Positions 1 through 7,200 of a DNA stretch of 9,374 bases are shown here, piece by piece. Made by a program: the position numbers and the translations under genes. The notes beneath the pieces are model-generated. The model was not told the DNA's origin. It worked only from the letters and a program-made list of their open reading frames with translations, and searched no databases. Origin of the DNA: Rhodanobacteraceae bacterium (lineage in GTDB: Bacteria; Pseudomonadota; Gammaproteobacteria; Xanthomonadales; SZUA-5); assembly GCA_003233535.1 (NCBI GenBank), contig QIMA01000352.1, positions 1-9,374 of the forward strand, in the 5' to 3' direction. How positions within the stretch are numbered: the stretch's first letter is position 1; each line of letters starts with the position of its first letter.

Positions 1-92
1 ACATCGTGATCGCCTGCAGCCTCTTCGGCGACATCTGGATGATGTTCTTGCATTTGATGAATCTGATGAGCTTCTTCATGGGCGACGACTAA
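1..92 (+). CDS. C-terminal end of a membrane protein, possibly Bax inhibitor-1/YccA family (partial)
   Basis: The reading frame enters from the left edge with codons beginning at position 3 and ends at TAA 90-92. Only 29 residues are visible. They are almost entirely hydrophobic and rich in Met, Phe and Leu, and they end in a short acidic tail, Gly-Asp-Asp. The stretch SLFGDIWMMFLHLMNLM resembles the last transmembrane helix of Bax inhibitor-1/YccA proteins, where a pattern like SLYLDIINLFLxLLRLL is usual; the Asp and the FLHL core line up. YccA-type proteins are inner-membrane proteins, and E. coli YccA modulates the FtsH protease. The family assignment rests on this short tail alone, so another polytopic membrane protein is possible. 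A strong terminator follows 43 bp after the stop, so this gene ends its transcription unit. Confidence 0.5.
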   Translation, partial: IVIACSLFGDIWMMFLHLMNLMSFFMGDD

Positions 93-135
93 TCACTAAC
101 TGTGTGATCACAGCCTAAGTTGAGCGAACTCTCTT

Positions 136-167
136 AAGCCCCGCCGAGCAATCGGCGGGGCTTTTTT
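136..167 (+). terminator. Rho-independent terminator of the upstream membrane-protein gene
   Basis: A perfect 12-bp stem pairs 136-147 (AAGCCCCGCCGA) with 152-163 around a GCAA tetraloop at 148-151. A run of six T lies at 162-167. The stem is very GC-rich and the T tract follows it only on the + strand, so it terminates rightward transcription from the gene ending at 92. Read leftward, the stem is followed by only two T residues, so it should be a poor terminator for the converging kinase gene that ends at 234. Confidence 0.93.
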
Positions 168-233
168 ACGCCCGCGTACACCACCATTAACTGGACGTGA
201 GCAGTTCGCCAACCTCATTGGCGGTGACCCGCC

Positions 234-3200
234 TCAACGCGGCAACAGGCGTGCCAGCAAAGACTTTAAGGCCAGCGGCTTCAGCGGCTTATGCAGGAGC
301 TGGCAGTCGGCTGCGAGGACCGCACTGCGGGTCTCTTGTGCGTGATCGGCAGTGATCACAACAATCGGAGTGTCGCCTAAAAACGGTCGCAGCGTCTGCA
401 GTAAATCCAGACCGGTTCTCGCTCCGTCCAGGTGGAAGTCCAGCAACACCGCGGCATACGCCGGCCCATCAGCAGATGATTCGGCGGCCACCGCCGAATG
501 CGCCTGCCCCTCGGTACGCGCCTGGGTCACTGCAAATCCCCAGCCTTCAACCAGCGCACGCATGCCCTTGAGCACCGCGGGATCGTTATCGATCAACAGC
601 AAACGACCGCATTGACGCTCGCGCTGGGCGGGTGTGGGCGTCGCGCAGACCTCGCCGGGCGCGGTGCGGCGCAGTTCCACCGCAAACGTCGTACCCCGCT
701 CTGGCACAGAGCGCAGCGACAAGCGATGCCCTAGCAACCTTGCCGTGCGCTCGGCAATGGCTAGGCCGAGCCCCAGACCCGGTCCCGCCTGGCCGAGTCG
801 ATGGAATTCTTCGAAGATCAGGCCTTGGTCCGCCTCAGCGATCCCGGGTCCGGTGTCCAACACTTCCACACGCAGACTGCCAGCGTTACGACGACAGCCG
901 ATCAGAATGCGGCCGCGCTCGGTGTAGCGCACCGCATTGGACAAGAAGTTCTGCAGCACGCGACGCAATAGCTGTGGATCGGAGCGAACCCAGGCTCGTG
1001 TAGAAACGCTGCGCAGCTCCAATCCACGTTCGGCGGCCAGAACCTGAAACTCTGCGATCAACGGCTGCAGCAACTCGTCTAAAGCGAAGGCTCTGGGCTG
1101 CGGACTCAAACCGCCCGCATCCAGTCGCGAGATGTCCAACAAACCGGCCAACAGCGACTCACTAGAGCTCAAGCTGCTCTCGACATGGTCAGCCAATGCC
1201 ACGCTTTCGGCGTCCTCCAGCTTTTGCTTAAGCGCGTGCGTGAATAGGTGCGCCGCGTGGATCGGCTGCAGCAAATCATGGCTCACCGCCGCCAGAAAAC
1301 GGCTCTTGCCCTGGTTAGCGCGCTCCGCTTCGGCTTTGGCCAAAGCGAGCTCCGCCGTGCGCGCCTCGACGCGCTCTTCCAGCGTTGCTTTGGCCGCGGT
1401 GAGGGCGACTTCCGCGGCGCGGAATGCGGTGACATCGGTAAACGTGGCGACAAAACCGCCGCCGGGCATCGGGTTGCCGCGGATCTCGACCACCTGGCCG
1501 TCCGGAAAGCGGCGCTCGGTGACGTATGGAGAACCGACCTGCATGTGCACTAAGCGGCGCTGGACCTGCTGCTCATGCTGATCGGAGCCAAGCAGGCCGC
1601 GCTGAGCGTTGAAGCGCACCAAATCGGCCACCTCGGTGCCCACTCGCAACAACGAATGGGGATAGCTAAACAGTTCGGCGTAGCGACGATTCCAGGCCAC
1701 CAGGCGCAAATCTCGGTCAACGACGCTGATCCCCTGACTCATATTTTCCAGCGCGCCCTCGAGCAGGTTCTGATTGAAGCGCAGGGCCCTGGAAGTTTCC
1801 CCGACAACTTCAGCCACCGCCTCCAGCGGCGCGCCGCGCCCGCGGCGCGCCGCCTGAATCAACAGCCGAGCGTTAGAACCGCCGACCACGCCGGCAAGCG
1901 CGTGCTCAACTTCAGCGATGAGTTCGGGCCGCGCATCGGCATCCCCGGTCGCCGGCGCGAGAAACAGCGCTCCCACTTCGTCGGCAGGCAGCAGCCGTGT
2001 CGCAACTCTGCGCAGATCCCCCACCGCCATTCCGCTGACACCGCCACCTAGTAGCGGTGTTGGCCGAAGGGCCAGCAGACCCATGGTCGCGGCGTTGGCC
2101 AGTAGCGACAGCAGCGTGCCGATTAACAGCGGATCGCCCCAGGCAGAGCTATCTAGTGCCCAAGCTTCTGGCCAAAGCGCCGGCCGCAGCAAGAACCAAG
2201 CCCAGACCGCGATCCCGACCAAAACGCCCCAGAGCACAGCTCGTGAAGGCCAATTCGGCCGATTCACCGCCGCCCAGACCGCCGGCCCGAGCTGAGCCAA
2301 GGCCGAGAACGACAGCGCGCCGATATCAGCCAGGGCGTCGCTGTCGACCATCGCTCGGCCATATAGCCACGCCAACAGCATCACACCGGCAATAGCCAAG
2401 CGCCGCTGCGCTAACACGCGCGGCCGCAGGTCATCGCTGCTGTGCAACTCCGCCCCGCGCAACAGCAGCGGCGCCAGCCAGTGCTGAGCGATCATGATGC
2501 TCAACGTCAGCACAGCCATGACCACCATCCCGGTGGCGGCGCTTAATCCACCGATAAAGGCGAGCAGCGCTAAGCCCGGGCGATCGGCCATCAAGGGCAG
2601 CGCCAGCACGTGCAAATCGGATGGCACTTCGGGACCCAGTAGCAGTTGCCCGGCCCAAGCGATCGGCAGCGTCGGTAAGGCAATCAGGATCAGGTATAGG
2701 GGAAACATCCAGCGCGCCGTGCGCAGATGCTGAGGATCGCGCAGCTCAACGACACCGACGTGAAATTGATGCGGCAATGTGACCATCGCCAGCGCGCCGA
2801 GCAATACCAGCGCCATGAATGCACCGCCGGGACTAGCCGGCGGCAAGCTCTGCGCCGCCGAAAACAGCGCTGATGGCCCGGAATACAGGCCAAACACCAC
2901 GAACAGACCGAGCGCCAACATCGCACCCAGCTTGAGCAGCGATTCCACCGCCATCGCCAACATCAGGCCCTGATTGTGCGCAGTCGCCGCAGCGCGACGG
3001 GTGCCAAACAGCATCGCAAAAGCGCTCATCAGCAGCGCCACCCACAGCGCTGCATCACGCCAGCCTGCCGCGCCACTTTCGTAGCCGGCCAATACCGAAA
3101 AACTCTGCGCGACCGCTTTTAGCTGCAGCGCCACGTACGGCACCATGCCGACCACGGCGACGAACGTGAGCGTGGCGGCGAGCGACGAACTCTTGCCAAA

Positions 3201-3599
3201 GCGCGCAGCGACCAAATCGGCGATGGATGCGCTGTTCTGGGCTCGGGCCAAGGCGGCCAATCGGCGCAGAAACGGCAAGCCGAACAGGAAGACAATGATG
3301 GTGCCGATGAACGTCGGCGTGATCGGCGTGCCCCAGCGCGCGGCCTGGGTAACGGTGCCGTAGAAGGTCCAAGCGGTGCAATAGACAGCCAGCGACAGCG
3401 TGTAGATCAGCGGCCAAAAACGGACGAGGCGGTGACCGTGCCGTTCTCCCCAAAGCGCCACGGCGAACAGACCAGCCGCCCAAACGGCGCTGCCTAGCAA
3501 TAGTGGCAACAGTCCAATCAAGCCACGAGTGCTCGATTGCGTTGCCGGTTTAGCGTGTAGTCCCTGTCCATCAGCAGAGAATAAGCGCAACGGTCCCAA
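234..3599 (-). CDS. CrbS/MxtR-like hybrid sensor histidine kinase with SLC5 symporter module, STAC-like linker, PAS, HisKA, HATPase and receiver
   Basis: This is an inner-membrane transporter-kinase fusion. Residues about 28-511 form roughly 13 hydrophobic helices of the sodium/solute symporter (SLC5) type. Residues 520-610 look like the STAC linker, and 613-725 are a PAS domain beginning near ENMSQGISVVDRDLRLVAWN. A charged helical linker (726-765) leads to HisKA with the H-box SHDLLQP (phospho-acceptor His774). The HATPase domain has an N-box around Asn884/Asn887, the G1 motif DTGPGI (915-920) and the G2 motif GLGLGLA (941-947). The receiver (about 997-1117) has Asp1004, phospho-acceptor Asp1054 and Lys1104. 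The order matches CrbS (Vibrio) and MxtR (Pseudomonas), which act through a LuxR-type regulator to control acetyl-CoA synthetase; CbrA is similar but lacks the receiver. The signal sensed here is inferred. The 3599 start is TTG without a clear Shine-Dalgarno; TTG at 3521, just before helix 1, fits the family better. The stop is TGA 234-236. Confidence 0.93.
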   Translation of the reverse strand: MGPLRLFSADGQGLHAKPATQSSTRGLIGLLPLLLGSAVWAAGLFAVALWGERHGHRLVRFWPLIYTLSLAVYCTAWTFYGTVTQAARWGTPITPTFIGTIIVFLFGLPFLRRLAALARAQNSASIADLVAARFGKSSSLAATLTFVAVVGMVPYVALQLKAVAQSFSVLAGYESGAAGWRDAALWVALLMSAFAMLFGTRRAAATAHNQGLMLAMAVESLLKLGAMLALGLFVVFGLYSGPSALFSAAQSLPPASPGGAFMALVLLGALAMVTLPHQFHVGVVELRDPQHLRTARWMFPLYLILIALPTLPIAWAGQLLLGPEVPSDLHVLALPLMADRPGLALLAFIGGLSAATGMVVMAVLTLSIMIAQHWLAPLLLRGAELHSSDDLRPRVLAQRRLAIAGVMLLAWLYGRAMVDSDALADIGALSFSALAQLGPAVWAAVNRPNWPSRAVLWGVLVGIAVWAWFLLRPALWPEAWALDSSAWGDPLLIGTLLSLLANAATMGLLALRPTPLLGGGVSGMAVGDLRRVATRLLPADEVGALFLAPATGDADARPELIAEVEHALAGVVGGSNARLLIQAARRGRGAPLEAVAEVVGETSRALRFNQNLLEGALENMSQGISVVDRDLRLVAWNRRYAELFSYPHSLLRVGTEVADLVRFNAQRGLLGSDQHEQQVQRRLVHMQVGSPYVTERRFPDGQVVEIRGNPMPGGGFVATFTDVTAFRAAEVALTAAKATLEERVEARTAELALAKAEAERANQGKSRFLAAVSHDLLQPIHAAHLFTHALKQKLEDAESVALADHVESSLSSSESLLAGLLDISRLDAGGLSPQPRAFALDELLQPLIAEFQVLAAERGLELRSVSTRAWVRSDPQLLRRVLQNFLSNAVRYTERGRILIGCRRNAGSLRVEVLDTGPGIAEADQGLIFEEFHRLGQAGPGLGLGLAIAERTARLLGHRLSLRSVPERGTTFAVELRRTAPGEVCATPTPAQRERQCGRLLLIDNDPAVLKGMRALVEGWGFAVTQARTEGQAHSAVAAESSADGPAYAAVLLDFHLDGARTGLDLLQTLRPFLGDTPIVVITADHAQETRSAVLAADCQLLHKPLKPLALKSLLARLLPR

Positions 3600-3601
3600 T
3601 T

Positions 3602-3623
3602 CGGTGCGCGCGTCCGCGCATCG
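3602..3623. repeat. GC-rich inverted repeat in the divergent gap, next to the 3599 start
   Basis: TGCGCG at 3605-3610 pairs with CGCGCA at 3615-3620 across a 4-nt loop. Two more pairs form at 3602-3603 with 3622-3623, after one mismatch. In a leftward transcript the hairpin would sit immediately before the TTG at 3599 and cover the ribosome-binding region. That argues against efficient initiation there, or points to a regulated leader. Such short GC-rich repeats can also arise by chance in GC-rich DNA. Confidence 0.4.
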
Positions 3624-3692
3624 CTCGCTTCATACATAGTCGGCGCATGCGGCACAGGCGCTATGCTACGGCCTCAACCAACCGAGAACGAC

Positions 3693-3770
3693 ATGTCCGA
3701 GCCCACCGAGAAACCAGCAAGGCCGAGACGCTCTTCCGCTGAAGACCCGTCGGCTGGATGCTGGTTCTAG
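3693..3770 (+). CDS. Possible small protein of 25 residues, unrecognised
   Basis: An ATG at 3693 opens 25 codons ending in TAG 3768-3770; an in-frame ATG at 3663 would give 35 residues. The peptide begins MSEPTEKPARPRR, is hydrophilic and rich in Pro, Arg and Ser, and ends Gly-Cys-Trp-Phe. A weak purine stretch (GAGAA, 3684-3688) precedes the ATG at 3693 by four bases. It lies on the same strand as the PH-domain gene and 44 bp before it, so it could be the first cistron or a leader peptide of that transcript. It has no transmembrane segment and no family I recognise. No enzyme of a peptide-modification pathway is nearby, so a RiPP precursor is not supported. It may be chance. Confidence 0.25.
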   Translation: MSEPTEKPARPRRSSAEDPSAGCWF

Positions 3771-3814
3771 CCCGGATGTTTCGTGAACTCGCGCACCGAT
3801 CGAAGAGCTAAGCA

Positions 3815-4270
3815 ATGACTCCGACGCAAAACTGCGATCATAGCAAGACCATGAAGATGCGCTCGGCAGTCGACGCATGGCTGGTATTACTGCTTGCCGG
3901 CAGCGTGCTCGGGGTGTTGCTGCTCGCGGCCCGAGTGATTGAGGAGACCCCGCTGCAGGGAGTGGGTGCTCTGCTGTTGGCTTTCGTCGCCACATCGGTC
4001 GTACTGATGCGCGGTTTCCCCTGCTACTACGCGCTGACCGATGACGCCTTGCTAATTCGAGGCGGAATTGAACGTTGGCGCATCCCCTACGCGAACATCA
4101 CACAAATCCAGCGCATCTGGTCACCGCAAGGCGGACCGGCCTGGTCAGCCCGACGACTGCGGATTCGACACAGCAAAGGCTCCGAGCAGATTTCGCCCCT
4201 GGACCGCGAACAGTTTGAAGCGGAGCTAGAACGCCGGATCCAGTCCTGCCAACGTGACAGCGAGGTCTAG
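3815..4270 (+). CDS. Small membrane protein with a bacterial PH domain (DUF1200/PF06713 type)
   Basis: The product is 151 residues. Two hydrophobic helices (about 21-40 and 48-66) are followed by a soluble domain (about 71-145) with the layout of the DUF1200 bacterial PH-like family: a YYALTDDALLIRGG strand pair, the IPYANITQIQRI strand, then SARRLRIRH and a final SPLDREQFEAEL helix. The biochemical role of these proteins is unknown; the domain should face the cytoplasm, next to the membrane. The ATG at 3815 has a weak GAAGAG at 3802-3807. Family members usually begin close to an MKFRSKVD-like sequence, which matches the internal Met at 3851 (MKMRSAVDAW) or 3857, so the true protein may be 12-14 residues shorter. 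The stop TAG 4268-4270 overlaps the stop of the convergent kinase. Transcription unit: alone, or with the small ORF before it. Confidence 0.85.
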   Translation: MTPTQNCDHSKTMKMRSAVDAWLVLLLAGSVLGVLLLAARVIEETPLQGVGALLLAFVATSVVLMRGFPCYYALTDDALLIRGGIERWRIPYANITQIQRIWSPQGGPAWSARRLRIRHSKGSEQISPLDREQFEAELERRIQSCQRDSEV

Positions 4271-7200
4271 CGAATGCGCAAGCACTGTGGACTCCCGATC
4301 AATCGGCTCGGCCTTTGTTCCGAATCCCGATCAGCGTCTGCTACTGCACGCAGCAGCGCATCGCGTATGTTCTCCATTTCTACCGGCTTGCTGACGAAAT
4401 CATCCATCCCGGCTGCTTCCACCTGCTCGCGGACGCCGCTCAACACGTGCGCTGTCACCGCGATAATGTAGGGACGCAGTCGATTGTCACCCAACCGTGA
4501 ACGGATGCGCGTCGCGGTCTGCATGCCGTCCATTCCCGGCATCTCAATATCCATTAGCACCACGTCGAAATCCGTATCGGCAATCAATTCCAGTGCCTGG
4601 GCGCCACCCTCAACGCAGGTCGGACTGGCGCCTAGCACTTGCACCTGTAGCTCTATCAAAGTGCGGTTGATCTCGTTGTCCTCAACCACCAACACGCGCA
4701 ACCCGATCAACGAGCTGACCGCTGGGCTAGGTGAGGGGCTTGTTTTAGGGAGCGGCAGCTCGGGTGCTGCAACCACTTGCTGCAGCGCGTGAGCAAGGGC
4801 ACGCGGCCGCAGGGTTCTGGAAATCGGAATGTAGCGCTGTCCATGTTGCCCCTGCCAGGGAAGCGATGTTTCACTCATACTGCTCAAAACCACCACGGCG
4901 GTTGGCGCGGACTTCGCGTCGCGCGGCCAACACTTAATCGTGTCCAGACGTGAGACAGCCTGGCTGCCCACGATAAGCGCGTCAAAACGCGCGGACTCTT
5001 GCTGCAGCTCCTGCACACAGTTCACCGGCGCAATTTCCACGGTTTGGATACCGAATTGACTCAGCTGATAGCGCAGCGCGCGTTGCAGCGCGGCGGATTT
5101 GGCCACTACGGCAACGCGCAATGCATCGATGCCGAGCGGTTCAGGCTTGACGGCGCGCACGGCGACGGGCAAAGACAGCTGAATCTCGAAAACCGTGCCG
5201 ACCCCGGGTTCACTTTGGCAATCCAGCTGACCGCCCATTGCGTCAACTAGGTGGCGACAAATGGACAGACCCAAGCCAGTACCGCCATATTGCCGAGTCG
5301 TCGACACGTCGCCCTGTCGGAACGGTCGGAATATTCTCTGGCGCACCTCCTCGCTCATCCCTATACCGGTATCGCGGACGAGGCACCTTACCGTGATCTG
5401 CTCGTCGACCAAGTTGCTGAGCAAGCCCACTTTCACTTCGCCATCGGCAGTAAACTTGACTGCGTTACCGAGCACGTTGACTAGTATCTGGCGCAGCCGC
5501 GTAGGGTCACCAATCACCTGCGGTTGGTCGATCTCGTTGCTGGTCATCAGCAAACATAGGCCCTTGCTTTCTGCCTCGGTGGCGACCACCTGTAGGGCCG
5601 ACTCTAAGCATTCGTGCAACGAAAACGGCACTTGTTCAAGGATCAACTCACCCGCTTCAATGCGCGAAATATCAAGCACGTCGTTGACCAACTCCAAGAG
5701 TTGACCCGAGCTGGCTTTGAGTATCTCCAGATGCGACTGCTGGGTTTGACCCAGCCCTGCGCCATTGAGCAGATTGGCATAGCCGACCACGGCGTTTAGC
5801 GGCGTACGCAGCTCATGACTGACGCTGGCCAAAAAGGCCGACTTGGCTGCAGATGCCTCGCGCGCCGTCGCCACGGCGTCCTCCAATTCGCTCTGCGCCA
5901 GAAACTCTTCGGTGACATCACGCGTTGCACCGACCACCATATGATGCCCGGTTACGGCATCTTGAATCCTCTTCGCCCGCACACGCAGCCAACGAAGCGG
6001 ACCGTTGTCAGGGTGCAAGCGATAATCGACATTGTAGTCGTTACCGTTGGCGACACAGTCTTCCCAGGCTGCCTGCACCGCGGGCAAATCCTCCGGGTGA
6101 ATCCACGCGGCAAGGTCGTCATACTTAGTCGGCAAACGGTCAAACAACGCCTGATCACGCTCACCGCCAATCCGCTGATGGGTCACGGTGTCAACCAAGG
6201 TTAGGCTCAATTGCGCCGCATCGACCGCAATTCGCTGCCACTGCTGGCTTTGTTGCAAACGACCTTCCAGCGCTTTCTGCGCGGTGATGTCTATGGCTAC
6301 ACCGGTCAAACTGATGCGACCGCTATCGGAATCACGCACTTGGCGTCCGAGCGACAGCAGCCAGATCGTATTGCCGTCGGGCTGCAATACGCGGAACTCA
6401 CAGCGATAGTCCTTTGCCGTCCCCTGCAGCGCATCGGCAATGGACTGCCGATGGCGGTCCTGGTCATCTGGATGTACCCGACTCGGGGCGGCTCCCTCGG
6501 ACTGCAACACGGTAGGCGTATAGGACTTGAGCAGATCCAGATCGGCCTCGCGCAAATCCGTTTGCCAATCCCAGCAGCGCATGTTGGCCGCTTCCAGCGC
6601 GCGACGCAGGCGCTCCTCCGCCTTTCTTGCCCGTTCGCGGTCATTTTTGCGCGCTGAAATGTCGATCATGACGCCAGACACAACCGCGCTTCCATCGCTG
6701 CGGAATTCGGTGCGACGGCCCTGCAGATTGACCCAAAAATAGCCGCCGACACGGTTCTCTACCCGCACCTCCTCGTCCAACACGTCATCGCTGGCACCGC
6801 AGTGCAAGATCCTTCGCGCGACGCGCCAGCGATCATCGCGATGCAGCTGCGGCAGGTCACCACCGGTCAAACTCGAGCCACCGCTCGCGTAACAAACCAC
6901 GCCCGCAGATCTCGACCATTCCCACAATACGACGTTGGTGGCCGACTGCACGCGATCAAGCTGAATCAGCGTCTGTGCGAGCTGCTCTTGGGCTTGCCTG
7001 GCCTCGGAAATGTCTTGGCTAACGCCGGCAAGTGAAACTGGCTCGCCGTCCTCGCCTAACACGCTCTTGGCATAGCATGAAATCCAACGTATCTGGCCGT
7101 CATCGCGCTTGATGCGAAACTCAACGTGGATGGACTCGCCTGAGGCAAGAAACTCCGGTGACCGCATTTGTTCGGTCAATGCGCGATCTTCCGGCAAGAT

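Noticed and set aside
100..113. Palindrome TGTGATCACA (103-112), resembling a CRP/Clp half-site pair
   Set aside because: CRP-type sites need about six bases between TGTGA and TCACA; here there are none. It lies just after a stop codon and before a terminator, with no promoter to regulate.
3639..3667. TATGCT at 3662-3667 as a -10 box
   Set aside because: Only four of six bases match and the sequence 17 bases upstream (GTCGGC) is not a -35 box. The site also overlaps an ATG of the small ORF.
3666..3995. Leftward 109-codon ORF across the divergent gap
   Set aside because: It overlaps the start and membrane helices of the PH-domain gene on the other strand, has a composition unlike a folded protein and resembles no family.
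5815..6204. Long rightward ORFs opposite the seven-PAS kinase, and similar ones at 1132-2051 and 8104-8592
   Set aside because: These are mirror frames of GC-rich coding DNA with Arg/Ala/Ser-rich products and no domain. The leftward frames carry clear kinase and PAS motifs throughout.
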